Positions 27,543 through 36,258 of a stretch of 64,000 bases of DNA are shown here, piece by piece; the stretch's first letter is position 1; the number at the start of each line of letters is the position of its first letter. The position numbers and the translations under genes were made by a program. The stretch is from Hyphomicrobium_A sp963745205 (GTDB lineage: Bacteria > Pseudomonadota > Alphaproteobacteria > Rhizobiales > Hyphomicrobiaceae), in contig CAVUWX010000007.1 in NCBI GenBank assembly GCA_963745205.1, positions 595,161 to 659,160 of the forward strand, in the 5' to 3' direction. A model generated the notes under the pieces. The model was not told the DNA's origin and searched no databases. It saw only the letters and a program-made list of their open reading frames with translations.

Positions 27543-28295
27543 CTAGCGCACGGCGCCGCGGCCGACCTCGATCAGGAGGCCCTCTTCCATCCGCAAAATG
27601 CGGTCCATGCGCCCGGCCAGCTCCAGGTTGTGGGTGGCGATGAGCGCGGCCACGCCGGTCGTATGAATGAGGCTGATCAGCGCATCGAACACGTGCGCGG
27701 CGGTGTGCGGGTCGAGGTTGCCGGTCGGCTCGTCCGCCAGAATGAGGGTCGGGTCGTTGGCGAGCGCGCGCGCAATCGCGGTGCGCTGCTGCTCGCCACC
27801 CGAAAGCTCGGCGGGGCGGTGATCGACGCGCTGCGCAAGCCCCAGCGAGGTGAGCAGCTCGCTCGCGCGGACGGCGGCCTCCTTGCGGCTGCGGCCGGCG
27901 ATCATCTGCGGCATAACCACGTTCTCCAGCGCCGAGAATTCCGGCAGGAGCTGGTGGAACTGATAGACAAAGCCCATCTCCACCCGACGCACGCGCGTGC
28001 GGTCGCTGTCGTTCATGCCGGAGCAGTCGCGCCCATTGACGATCACGCGGCCGCTGTCGGGTGTCTCGAGCAGCCCGGCAATGTGCAGCAGCGTCGATTT
28101 TCCGGCACCCGAGGGACCAACGAGCGCGACGGCCTCGCCCGGGTGAATGTCGGCGCAGGCGCCCGCGAGCACCTCGATGCGCCGCGGGCCCTGGCGGAAC
28201 GCGCGCACCAGCCGGTCGAGCTTCAGCACGGTCTGCCTTGCAGCTTCGCGCACCGGTCGCATCTCCTGGGCCAAGGCGCTCATGCGGTCGCTCAT
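27543..28295 (-). CDS. lolD: Lipoprotein-releasing ABC transporter ATPase LolD
   Basis: ATP-binding subunit that powers release of outer-membrane lipoproteins from the inner membrane to LolA. The 250-residue protein has Walker A GPSGAGKST, Q-loop YQFHQLLPEF, signature LSGGEQQR, Walker B LILADEPTGNLD and the H-loop THNLEL. The ATG at 28295 overlaps the stop of the permease gene as ATGA, so the two are translationally coupled. The open frame extends upstream antiphase inside the permease gene and is ignored. Confidence 0.95.
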   Translation of the reverse strand: MSDRMSALAQEMRPVREAARQTVLKLDRLVRAFRQGPRRIEVLAGACADIHPGEAVALVGPSGAGKSTLLHIAGLLETPDSGRVIVNGRDCSGMNDSDRTRVRRVEMGFVYQFHQLLPEFSALENVVMPQMIAGRSRKEAAVRASELLTSLGLAQRVDHRPAELSGGEQQRTAIARALANDPTLILADEPTGNLDPHTAAHVFDALISLIHTTGVAALIATHNLELAGRMDRILRMEEGLLIEVGRGAVR

Positions 28296-29626
28296 TCGTA
28301 TCGCAGAGCTTCGACGGGATCGAGCGTGGAAGCGCGCCAGGAGGGGTAGAGAGTTGCCAGCACGGAAAGCACCAGCGCCATGCCGACGATCGATGCCGTC
28401 TCGCCGACGTCCATGTCGGCCGGGAGGCGCGTCAGGTAGTAGACGTTGGGGTCGAAGATCGTGGTGCTGGTGAGCCACGCCATCAGCTCGCGCAGGACCT
28501 CGATGTTGAGGCAGAAGACCACGCCCAGCACCAGCCCCGCGAGCGTGCCGACGACGCCAATTGAGGCCCCGGTGATGAGAAAGACACGCATCATCGCGCC
28601 GCGCGTCGCCCCCATTGTGCGCAGGATGGCGACATCGCGCCCCTTGTCCTTCACCAGCATCATGAGGCCGGAGATGATGTTGAGCGCGGCGACGAGCACG
28701 ATCAGCGACAGGATGATGAACATCACGTTGCGCTCGACCTCGAGCACGGTGAAGAACGTCTCGTTGCGCTGGCGCCAGTCGGAGACGTGGACGGTCGGCC
28801 CGGCGGCCGCGCGGATCACCTTGACGAAGCGGTCGACCTGGCCCGGGTTGTCGACGACTATTTCGAGCGCGTCGACCTCGGGCCCGCGCGAGAAATAGCG
28901 CTGCGCTTCCGCCAACGGCATAAAGATCATGGTGCGGTCGTATTCGGACATGCCCATCTCGAACAGCGCGCTCACCACGTAGGGCTTGGTGCGGGGCGCG
29001 TTGCCGAACGGCGTGGTCGCGCCTTTGGGCGAGACGAGCAGGATGCTGTCGCCGACATTGACGCGCAAAAGGTTTGCGAGCCGCGTCCCGATGGCGATAC
29101 CTGTCTGGTTCTCGAAGCCGTCGAGGGTGCCGTAGCGGATGTTGTTGGCGACGAGCGGCAGGCCCCGCAGGCCGCCCTCACTCATGCCGCGCACAAGAGC
29201 GCCGGTCGCCTGCACGGCGGAGGTGACCATGACCTGGCCCTCGATCAGCGGCATCACCGTCTTGACGCCCGGCACTAGGGCGATGCGGTCGGCGATCTGC
29301 TGGTAGTCTTCGAAGTTGCCGCCGATCTTGTTGACGATGACGTGGCCATTGAGGCCGAGGATCTTGGCAAACAGCTCGCTGCGGAAGCCGTTCATCACCG
29401 CCATGACGATGATGAGAGTCGCGACCCCGAGCATGATGCCGATGAAGGAGAACCCGGCGATGACGGAGATGAAGCCTTCCTTGCGGCGGGAGCGGAGGTA
29501 GCGCGAGGCGAGCATCCACTCGAAGGCCGCGAACGGGCCTGTGCTGCGCCGGCCCTCGGGGCGCGCCTGGGGACGTCCCTGAGGACGTCCCTGGGGGCCC
29601 GATCCTGTCGCCGTGGCGCTCGTCAT
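28292..29626 (-). CDS. lolC: Lipoprotein-releasing ABC transporter permease (LolC/LolE)
   Basis: Inner-membrane permease of the Lol system. The 444-residue protein has the MacB-type layout: one membrane helix near residue 60 (GFISVIAGFSFIGIMLGVATL), a large periplasmic domain to about 300, then three C-terminal helices, ending SLDPVEALRYE-like (STLDPVEALRYE). Many alphaproteobacteria have a single LolC/E-type subunit acting as homodimer (LolF-like), and only one copy is seen here. The N-terminal 25 residues are a low-complexity Gly-Arg-Pro-Gln stretch encoded by a tandem repeat at 29554-29601. Confidence 0.93.
   Translation of the reverse strand: MTSATATGSGPQGRPQGRPQARPEGRRSTGPFAAFEWMLASRYLRSRRKEGFISVIAGFSFIGIMLGVATLIIVMAVMNGFRSELFAKILGLNGHVIVNKIGGNFEDYQQIADRIALVPGVKTVMPLIEGQVMVTSAVQATGALVRGMSEGGLRGLPLVANNIRYGTLDGFENQTGIAIGTRLANLLRVNVGDSILLVSPKGATTPFGNAPRTKPYVVSALFEMGMSEYDRTMIFMPLAEAQRYFSRGPEVDALEIVVDNPGQVDRFVKVIRAAAGPTVHVSDWRQRNETFFTVLEVERNVMFIILSLIVLVAALNIISGLMMLVKDKGRDVAILRTMGATRGAMMRVFLITGASIGVVGTLAGLVLGVVFCLNIEVLRELMAWLTSTTIFDPNVYYLTRLPADMDVGETASIVGMALVLSVLATLYPSWRASTLDPVEALRYE
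29554..29601. repeat. Four 12-base tandem units in the lolC 5' end
   Basis: Four imperfect 12-base units (CCTCGGGGCGCG, CCTGGGGACGTC, CCTGAGGACGTC, CCTGGGGGCCCG) lie head to tail. On the coding strand they encode a repeated G/A-R-P-Q/E motif in the cytoplasmic N-terminus of the Lol permease. In-frame unit length means copy-number change would only alter tail length. Confidence 0.7.
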
Positions 29627-29669
29627 CCCGGTTGTGCCCCCTTGGGTCTTCGCCTTCGGTTTTTCTGCC

Positions 29670-31016
29670 TTACGCGAGAACGCGCCGGCTCTTGACGACT
29701 TCGACGAGATGGCCGACCGCGGCGTCGAGCGGCAGCGTCTGCCGCGCGCCGCTTCTGCGGTCCTTCACCTCGACCTCGCCCTGCTTCACGCCCTTGGGTC
29801 CGACGATCAACTGATAGGGAATGCCGATGAGATCCATGGTCGCGAACTTCGCGCCCGCGCGTTCGTCCGTATCATCGAGCAGCACCTCGACGCCTGCCGC
29901 GCCGAGCTTGCCATAGAGCTGCCGCGCGGCCTCGTCCGTCGCCGCATCCCCAGCCTTCAGATTGATGAGCGCGACCTCGAAGGGAGCGACGGGCACGGGC
30001 CACACGATGCCGGCGGCGTCGTGGCTCGCTTCGATGATGGCGCCGGCGAGACGGGAGACGCCTACGCCGTAAGAGCCCATCTGCAGCGTGATCATGTTCC
30101 CATCTGGCCCCTGGACCTTCGCCCCCATCGGTTCGGAATACTTGGTGCCGAAGAAGAAAATGTGGCCGACCTCGATGCCGCGGGCGGAAACCTGCTTTGC
30201 CGCCGGCACTTCTTTGGTAAACCGCTCCGGCTCGTGTTTCTCCTCGGTCGCGGCGTACTTGGCAGTCCAGGCCTTGACGATCGGCGAAAGATCGCCGTCG
30301 AAGTCAGTGTCGGCGGGGGGTACCTGCCCTTCGATCAGATCCTTGTGACAGTAGACTTGGCTCTCCCCGGTCTCGGCCAGAATGATGAACTCGTGGCTGA
30401 GGTCGCCGCCAATGGGGCCGGTGTCGGCCGCCATCGGAATCGATTTCAGCCCCATGCGCGCGAATGTCCTGAGGTAGGCGACGAACATGCGGTTGTAGGC
30501 GTGGCGAGCCCCCTCGACCGTGAGATCGAAGGAGTAGGCGTCCTTCATGAGGAACTCGCGCCCGCGCATCACGCCGAAGCGCGGCCTGATCTCGTCGCGG
30601 AACTTCCACTGGATGTTATAGAGGTTCTTGGGCAGGTCCTTGTAGCTCTTGATGCTGTCGCGGACGATCGCGGTCACGACCTCTTCTGCCGTCGGTCCGT
30701 AGAGCATGTCGCGCTCGTGGCGATCGACGATGCGCAGCATCTCCTTGCCGTAGGCCTCGTAGCGCTTGGATTCGCGCCACAGGTCGGCAGACTGAATGGT
30801 CGGCATGAGGATTTCTACCGCGCCGGCGCGATCCTGCTCCTCGCGCACGATGCGCTCGATCTTCTTCAAGACCCTGAGGCCCAGCGGCAGCCAGGAATAG
30901 ATGCCGGCGGATGCCTGCTTGATCATCGCCGTGCGCAGCATGAGCTGATGCGAGACGATCTCCGCCTCTTTGGGCGTCTCGCGCAGCACCGGCAGGAAGT
31001 AGCGGGAGAGGAGCAT
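29670..31016 (-). CDS. proS: Prolyl-tRNA synthetase, short alphaproteobacterial type
   Basis: Class II synthetase that charges tRNA-Pro. From the ATG at 31016 it is 448 residues, starting MLLSRYFLPVL. Motif 2 (FRDEIRPRFGVMRGREFLMKDAYSFD region) and motif 3 (GSYGVGVSRL) are clear. It lacks the about 180-residue editing insertion of the E. coli-type enzyme, as is usual for alphaproteobacteria, so mischarged Ala-tRNA-Pro is presumably cleared by a free-standing editing protein. The frame is open upstream to 31235, but that part is non-homologous. Confidence 0.96.
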   Translation of the reverse strand: MLLSRYFLPVLRETPKEAEIVSHQLMLRTAMIKQASAGIYSWLPLGLRVLKKIERIVREEQDRAGAVEILMPTIQSADLWRESKRYEAYGKEMLRIVDRHERDMLYGPTAEEVVTAIVRDSIKSYKDLPKNLYNIQWKFRDEIRPRFGVMRGREFLMKDAYSFDLTVEGARHAYNRMFVAYLRTFARMGLKSIPMAADTGPIGGDLSHEFIILAETGESQVYCHKDLIEGQVPPADTDFDGDLSPIVKAWTAKYAATEEKHEPERFTKEVPAAKQVSARGIEVGHIFFFGTKYSEPMGAKVQGPDGNMITLQMGSYGVGVSRLAGAIIEASHDAAGIVWPVPVAPFEVALINLKAGDAATDEAARQLYGKLGAAGVEVLLDDTDERAGAKFATMDLIGIPYQLIVGPKGVKQGEVEVKDRRSGARQTLPLDAAVGHLVEVVKSRRVLA

Positions 31017-31332
31017 GGCGGGGCCGATCCATTGGAGGGGAACGCGCCCCTGACCGACTTTACCTTGCCGACGCTCAGAAGGCCTGTTTTCGGGGCTCGT
31101 AGCCTGGAATAGATCGGGTGGCAATGCTGGAGAGGGTAAACACCGTGGCCATTTTCCACGGCAAAATGCGCCCTCGGCAGCGCATCGGGCCGTTCCATGC
31201 TTCGAGCGCAAAACAGGGTGCGACCGGTCGGTCACACGGCTCGGAGAATGGGCAATCGCGTCTGAGAGATTTTTTTCGAAGGAAGCGCAGAAGCCCCCGT
31301 GACAGAAGGCCGCGCGTCGGCTACACGTATCG

Positions 31333-31535
31333 GCCTTGAGGGTGGGTCAAAGCCGCGCACACAAGCGGCAGGCAGCCCGAGTCTAGGGAGAAAGACAGGC
31401 GCCCCGCTACCCGATCGGGTGGTGAACAGGTGCCAGAGTGTAGAGCGCGCGGCGCCCATAATCGCGGCAAAGCTCCACGACAACGCAGGCATTGCGCAAG
31501 AGCAAGGTTCTCTGGACCTTGCTCTTTGCGTTTTT
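31333..31535 (+). ncRNA. Candidate ncRNA (+) between proS and DUF1467
   Basis: A + strand intrinsic terminator with no + strand gene ahead of it implies a transcript. A plausible promoter is GTGACA (31299-31304), 16-base spacer, CTACAC (31321-31326); the same -10 form appears before tRNA-Val at 51316-51343. The predicted RNA is about 200 bases, with several GC-rich potential stems and no good open frame. I do not recognise it as 6S, SRP, RNase P or tmRNA. Confidence 0.35.
31495..31535 (+). terminator. Strong intrinsic terminator on + strand
   Basis: CGCAAGAGCAAGGT (31495-31508) pairs with ACCTTGCTCTTTGCG (31516-31530) through about 14 base pairs with one bulge; TTTTT follows at 31531-31535. 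The T-run places it on the + strand. On the - strand the same hairpin begins just after the DUF1467 stop and may stabilise that mRNA end. Confidence 0.75.
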
Positions 31536-31549
31536 AGGGCCCGCGTCTC

Positions 31550-31804
31550 TCAAGGGAACGGGAACGTGTCCGCCGTGATCAGCCGGAACTTGATGATCAG
31601 GTACACGATCACGAAGATCACCGAGGAGATTGCCGTGTTGATGATGACGGCGCGCAGGAGCCGCGGCTTGGCCGGCGCGCTCTCGGGCGTCCCCGGCACG
31701 ACGCTTCCCTCCTCCTGCTGCGTGCGCACGCCGAAGGGCAGCACGGCAAACAAGGTCGTCCACCAAATGAAGATGTAGATTGCAATCAGGATCAGCGGGT
31801 CCAT
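31550..31804 (-). CDS. DUF1467 family membrane protein
   Basis: An 84-residue protein with two hydrophobic helices (residues 3-23 and 50-72) separated by an acidic, Pro-rich loop. The start IWWTTLFAVLPFGVRTQ is characteristic of DUF1467, a family found next to methylmalonyl-CoA epimerase in alphaproteobacteria. Function is unknown. It follows mce by 18 bases and is likely cotranscribed with it. Confidence 0.9.
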   Translation of the reverse strand: MDPLILIAIYIFIWWTTLFAVLPFGVRTQQEEGSVVPGTPESAPAKPRLLRAVIINTAISSVIFVIVYLIIKFRLITADTFPFP

Positions 31805-31822
31805 GCGATTACGCTCTGTGCC

Positions 31823-32227
31823 TCATGCCTGCTCGAGCTCGACGAGCGTGCCGCAGAAATCTTTCGGGTGCAGGAACAGCACCGGCTTGCCGTGCGCACC
31901 GATCTTGGGCGTGCCGTCGCCGAGCACGCGCGCGCCCTGCGCCTTGAGCCGATCGCGGGCGGCGACGATGTCGTCGACCTCGTAGCAGACGTGGTGGATG
32001 CCGCCCTCCGGGCTCTTCTCAAGGAACTTGGCGATGGGTGAGTCTTCGCCTAAGGGCTCGAGCAGCTCGATCTTGGTGTTGGGCAGCGTGATGAACACAA
32101 CCGTTACGCCATGCTCGGGCTGCGGCAGCGGCTTGGTCAACGTCGCGCCGAGCGCGTCGCGATAGACCGCGCTCGCAGCGGCGAGATCTTTCACCGCGAT
32201 GGCGACGTGGTTGAGCCGTCCGATCAT
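31823..32227 (-). CDS. mce: Methylmalonyl-CoA epimerase
   Basis: Interconverts (2R)- and (2S)-methylmalonyl-CoA in propionyl-CoA and ethylmalonyl-CoA metabolism. The 134-residue protein is a glyoxalase/VOC fold with paired beta-alpha-beta modules. Metal ligand positions are visible in LNHVAIAVKDL, IELLEPL, GIHHVCYEV and LVELEQA. It is the usual family length. It lies downstream of rnj in the nuoN-birA-rnj-mce-DUF1467 order seen in related genomes. Confidence 0.94.
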   Translation of the reverse strand: MIGRLNHVAIAVKDLAAASAVYRDALGATLTKPLPQPEHGVTVVFITLPNTKIELLEPLGEDSPIAKFLEKSPEGGIHHVCYEVDDIVAARDRLKAQGARVLGDGTPKIGAHGKPVLFLHPKDFCGTLVELEQA

Positions 32228-32279
32228 AGTTCGCCTACCTCATTCATCCCACCGGGAGCGTCGCTGCTGACTCCGTAAG

Positions 32280-33983
32280 CTATCTGCCACTATCGATCAC
32301 GTTCACCAGCACCTTGCAAATGGGCTTCTTGCCCCACACCTGCGCGACCGCCGCGCGCACGGCGCGCCGGATGGCCTCCGAGACGAGATCGGCGGACTTG
32401 CGCTTCGGCGCCGGGATGCTGCGCCAGGTGCCGTCGACCGCGTCGAGCACCACGTCGAGCATATCCTCGCCGTCGGCGGTCTCCGCCGGCACGCCATCGA
32501 GCGCGGCCTGCGGCTCGCTCAAGAGCTCGCCGCGCCGTGATAGGCACAGCGATACGATCACGATACCGACGGCCGCGAGCTTGCGGCGCGCGCGCACCGG
32601 CCCGTCGGCCTCCGGCACCAGAAGGCGTCCGTCGCGGAAGAGGCGCGCGACGGGAGCATCGTCGATCACAGCCGGATCGGGCGCGAGCCGCACGATCTCG
32701 CCGTCCTGCACGGTGAAGATCGTCTCGGCGCCGAGCTCGCGCGCAAGCTCGGCTTGCGCCTTCAGGTGGCGCGCCTCGCCGTGCATGGGCACGACGACTT
32801 TTGGCCGCATCCAGCCGTACATGCGGCGCAGCTCGTCGCGCCGCGGATGTCCGGAGACGTGCACGAGGGCCTCGTTGTCGGTGAGAACATCGCAGCCGTT
32901 GCGCGCGAGATTGTTCTGGATGCGCCCGACCGCCTTCTCGTTGCCCGGGATGGTGCGCGAGGAAAAGATCACGAGGTCGCCCTTATCGAGCGAGACCTCG
33001 GGGTGCTCCTCCTCGGCGATGCGCGCAAGCGCCGCGCGCTGCTCGCCCTGGCTACCCGTGCATAGGAGTACGACATCGCGGCGCTGCAAGTTTCTGAACT
33101 GGTCCTGATCGAGATAGCGAAAGCCTTGCGGCAGGTAGCCGGTGTCGATGGCGACCTCGATCACGCGGTGGAGCGCGCGCCCCGCGACGACAACTTGCCG
33201 GTTGGCAGCGCGCGCGGCTTCCGCCACCGCCTTGACGCGTGCCACGTTGGAGGAAAACGTCGTGACCGCCACGCGCCCTTGCGCTTTGGCGATGATCTGT
33301 CCAAGCGACTTAGCGACATCCTGCTCGGAGGGTGAGATGCCCTCGCGGAAGGCGTTGGTCGAATCGATGATGAGCGCCTGCACGCCCTCGTCGCCAAGGC
33401 GCTTGAGGCGCCCTTCGTCAAGCGGCGTGCCGATGAGCGGCGTCGGGTCGAGCTTGAAGTCGCCGGTGTGGAACACGAGCCCCTGCGGCGTCCGCAGCGC
33501 GATCGCGCTCATCTCGGGGATCGAGTGCGCGAGCGTGACGAGCTCCACGTCGAAGGGGCCGAGCTTGAAGCGCGAGTCGAGCTGCACGACATTGATGGGG
33601 ATCTGCAGGTCGCCGCCCCACTCGGCAAGCTTCGACCGCAGCATTCCGGCGGTGAACGGCGTTGCATAGACCGGCGCCTTGAGGCGCGGCCACAGCTCGA
33701 TCACCGCGCCGATGTGGTCCTCGTGCGCGTGCGTGATCAGGATGCCGACGAGATCGCCGCGGTTCTCCTCAATGAAGCGCACGTCGGGCAGGATCACATC
33801 GATGCCGGGGTCGAACTCGCCCTCAGGGAACGTGATCCCACAATCGACCATGAGCCACTTACGCGCATCCGGCGGACCGTAGCCGTAGAGGTAGAGGTTC
33901 ATGCCGATCTCGCCGAGGCCGCCGAGACCTACGAATACGAGTTCGTCCCTGCCCCCGCCCCGACCGGGCCGCTTGTCAATCAT
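32280..33983 (-). CDS. rnj: Ribonuclease J
   Basis: Metallo-beta-lactamase/beta-CASP nuclease with 5'-3' exonuclease and endonuclease activity in RNA processing and decay. Length is 567 residues. The zinc motif THAHEDHIGA is near residue 86; the further ligands sit in LAHSIPE and HTGDFKLDP; beta-CASP motifs include DSTNAFREG, TTFSSNVARV and HVSGHPRRDELRR. The ATG at 33983 overlaps the birA stop as ATGA. Confidence 0.96.
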   Translation of the reverse strand: MIDKRPGRGGGRDELVFVGLGGLGEIGMNLYLYGYGPPDARKWLMVDCGITFPEGEFDPGIDVILPDVRFIEENRGDLVGILITHAHEDHIGAVIELWPRLKAPVYATPFTAGMLRSKLAEWGGDLQIPINVVQLDSRFKLGPFDVELVTLAHSIPEMSAIALRTPQGLVFHTGDFKLDPTPLIGTPLDEGRLKRLGDEGVQALIIDSTNAFREGISPSEQDVAKSLGQIIAKAQGRVAVTTFSSNVARVKAVAEAARAANRQVVVAGRALHRVIEVAIDTGYLPQGFRYLDQDQFRNLQRRDVVLLCTGSQGEQRAALARIAEEEHPEVSLDKGDLVIFSSRTIPGNEKAVGRIQNNLARNGCDVLTDNEALVHVSGHPRRDELRRMYGWMRPKVVVPMHGEARHLKAQAELARELGAETIFTVQDGEIVRLAPDPAVIDDAPVARLFRDGRLLVPEADGPVRARRKLAAVGIVIVSLCLSRRGELLSEPQAALDGVPAETADGEDMLDVVLDAVDGTWRSIPAPKRKSADLVSEAIRRAVRAAVAQVWGKKPICKVLVNVIDSGR

Positions 33984-34789
33984 CGGCCTTCGTCTTTCTT
34001 CTGCTCCGCCGTGCCGCCCGCGGGCTCCCCGAGCATCACGTCCCCGTAGGTAAAGCGCCGTTCCGTCCCGTCAGGTCCGGCGAGGACCAGCGCGCCCTCT
34101 TCATCGAGCCCGGCAAAGCGCCCCGAGACAAGACCGCCGCCCGCGTGCACCGTCAGCGGCTCGCCGATGGGTCCGGCGCGTTTCAGCCATGCCTCGCGCA
34201 CGGCAGCGAAGCCCCGCGCGTCGTTCCACGTCTTGAGCCATCCGTCCATAGCCTCGGCCAAGAAGCACAATGCTCGCTGCGGCGAAAGCGACAAGCCGTG
34301 CGCGGAGAGAAATGTCGCGGACCGGCCGAGGTCGACCGGCGCGGAGGCAAGGTTAAGGCCGATGCCCATCACCGCGAGGCGCTCGGCGCCCAAGTTCGTC
34401 GTCGTGCTCTCGACGAGAATGCCGCCGGTCTTGGCCGCACCGATTAGGATGTCGTTGGGCCACTTGAGACGCAACCCAGCGGGTGCCCCCAGCGGCGCTG
34501 CCATGCGGATGGCATCGATCGCCGCCACGCCGGCAACGAGCGACAGCTGTCCGGCACGCGCGGGCAAACAGGCGGTCGAGACGAGCAGGCTCGCGAAGAG
34601 GTTGCCCGTTTGCGATGCCCACGCGCGACCCGACCGCCCGCGCCCCGAGGTCTGCCGGTCGGCGACAACCCAGAAGGGCGGCGGCTCGCCCGCAAGCGCC
34701 CGGCGCATCGCTTCGGCGTTGGTCGAATCCGTTTCGGCGAGATGCAGCAGCCTAGACGGCGCGGAAGGGTCGCCTGCGGAAGCACTCAT
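33980..34789 (-). CDS. birA: Biotin-acetyl-CoA-carboxylase ligase BirA, class I
   Basis: Activates biotin and attaches it to carboxylase carrier proteins. From the ATG at 34789 it is 269 residues and lacks the N-terminal DNA-binding helix-turn-helix, so it is a ligase only and not a repressor. The biotinyl-AMP loop is TSGRGRSGRAW; KWPNDIL and KTGGILVE are the other catalytic segments; a C-terminal SH3-like domain follows. It overlaps nuoN and rnj by four bases each (ATGA), tying the end of the nuo operon to rnj. Confidence 0.95.
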   Translation of the reverse strand: MSASAGDPSAPSRLLHLAETDSTNAEAMRRALAGEPPPFWVVADRQTSGRGRSGRAWASQTGNLFASLLVSTACLPARAGQLSLVAGVAAIDAIRMAAPLGAPAGLRLKWPNDILIGAAKTGGILVESTTTNLGAERLAVMGIGLNLASAPVDLGRSATFLSAHGLSLSPQRALCFLAEAMDGWLKTWNDARGFAAVREAWLKRAGPIGEPLTVHAGGGLVSGRFAGLDEEGALVLAGPDGTERRFTYGDVMLGEPAGGTAEQKKDEGR

Positions 34790-36240
34790 TGTCCGACTTG
34801 CAGCGCCCTCGCTGCGATGAGCGCCGTGTCCACAAGCGGCGCGGGCGCGAGCACGAACAGCACCACGAAGAGCCCGGCGATGGCCATTACGAATCCTGCG
34901 CCTCGCTCGACGGGCAAGAACTCCTGCTGCGCGTCGTCGAAGAACATGATCTTGACGACACGGAGGTAGTAGTACGCCGCCACTACGCTTGCCAGCACGC
35001 CGATGACGGCGAGCGGATAGAGCCCGGCTTTCACCGCGGCGGCGAAGACGTAGAACTTGGCGAAGAAGCCGGCGAGCGGAGGAACGCCCGCCATCGAGAA
35101 CAGGATCATCGCCAGCACGAACGCCATGGGCGGATTGGTCCTGGCGAGACCGGCAAGCGAGTCGATATCCTCGACCGGCCCCAGCTTGTTGCGCATCGAC
35201 AGGATGCAGGCGAAGGCGCCGACGGTCATGAAAAGATAGATCGCAAGATAGACGAGGACGGACTGCGTGCCGATCTCGCTGTCGGCCGCAAGGCCGATCA
35301 GCGCATAGCCGACGTGACCGATCGAGGAGTAGGCCATCAGCCGCTTGATGTTCGTCTGCCCGATCGCGGCGAAGGCGCCGAGCAGCATCGACGCGATGCT
35401 CAGGAATACGACGATCTGCTGCCACTGCGGCGCGATGCCGGGGAAGGCGGTGAGCAGCACGCGCATCAGAAGCGCCATAGCGGCAAGCTTCGGGGCGGCG
35501 GCGAAGAAGGCGGTGACGGGCGTCGGCGCGCCCTCGTAAACGTCGGGCGTCCACATGTGGAAGGGCACCGCCGAGACCTTGAAGGCGAGCCCGACGAGCA
35601 GGAACACGAGCCCGATGGTGAGGCCGACGCCAGCGCTCGCGGCTTGTCCGTGCGCCGCGGCTGCGATGGCGGTGAAATCGGTCGAGCCGGTGAAGCCGTA
35701 GACGAGCGAGGCGCCGTAGAGCAGCATCCCCGACGACAGCGAGCCCAGTACGAAATACTTGAGCCCCGCCTCGCTCGAGCGCACGTTGCCTCGGTCGATG
35801 GCGGCGACCACGTAGAGCGCGAGGCTCTGCAGCTCAAGCCCGAGATAAAGCGAGATCAGGCTTCCGGCCGAGATCATCAGCAGCATGCCGAGCACGGCGA
35901 GCAGCAGCAGCACCACATACTCGCTCGAAAGCAGCTTGGCGCGCGCGAGATCGCCCATCGACATGACGAGGACGAGAATTGAGCCGCCGAGCACCAACAG
36001 ATTCATGAAGCGGCCGAAGCCGTCGACGATGAAGGCGCCGTCGAACAGCACCGCGCGCTGATCGGGAGCCATGACGATGAGCGCAGCGGCGATGGTGAGC
36101 ACGACGATCGCCAGCACGCCGGTTAGGTAGTCGCCCGTCGGCACGGGCGGCCGGAACACGCCAAGCATCAGCAGCAGCAGCGCGCCCACCGCAATCGCGA
36201 TCTCGGGCAGGGCCGGCGCGTAGGGGGTCAACTCCTGCAT
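34786..36240 (-). CDS. nuoN: NADH-quinone oxidoreductase subunit N
   Basis: Antiporter-like proton-pumping membrane subunit of complex I. The 484-residue protein has about 14 helices, the conserved functional lysine region VSAVPFHMWTPDVYEGAPTP, and RLMAYSSIGHVGYAL. GAGGAG lies before the ATG. It is the last nuo gene and overlaps birA. Confidence 0.97.
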   Translation of the reverse strand: MQELTPYAPALPEIAIAVGALLLLMLGVFRPPVPTGDYLTGVLAIVVLTIAAALIVMAPDQRAVLFDGAFIVDGFGRFMNLLVLGGSILVLVMSMGDLARAKLLSSEYVVLLLLAVLGMLLMISAGSLISLYLGLELQSLALYVVAAIDRGNVRSSEAGLKYFVLGSLSSGMLLYGASLVYGFTGSTDFTAIAAAAHGQAASAGVGLTIGLVFLLVGLAFKVSAVPFHMWTPDVYEGAPTPVTAFFAAAPKLAAMALLMRVLLTAFPGIAPQWQQIVVFLSIASMLLGAFAAIGQTNIKRLMAYSSIGHVGYALIGLAADSEIGTQSVLVYLAIYLFMTVGAFACILSMRNKLGPVEDIDSLAGLARTNPPMAFVLAMILFSMAGVPPLAGFFAKFYVFAAAVKAGLYPLAVIGVLASVVAAYYYLRVVKIMFFDDAQQEFLPVERGAGFVMAIAGLFVVLFVLAPAPLVDTALIAARALQVGQ

Positions 36241-36258
36241 GCTTCGAGGCTCCTCAAC

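Larger units (their letters stand above)
31017..31549. other. 533-base intergenic region between proS and the DUF1467 gene
   Basis: No credible coding frame lies here; the open frames on both strands have no signal of protein conservation. It should hold the proS promoter on the - strand, which I could not place. On the + strand it contains a possible promoter at 31299-31326 and a strong intrinsic terminator at 31495-31535, described separately as a candidate ncRNA. Confidence 0.6.

Noticed and set aside
31299..31778. 159-codon + strand frame through the proS-DUF1467 gap
   Set aside because: It runs through the strong terminator at 31495-31535 and into antisense of DUF1467; the sequence has no protein-like pattern. 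I treat the region as noncoding.
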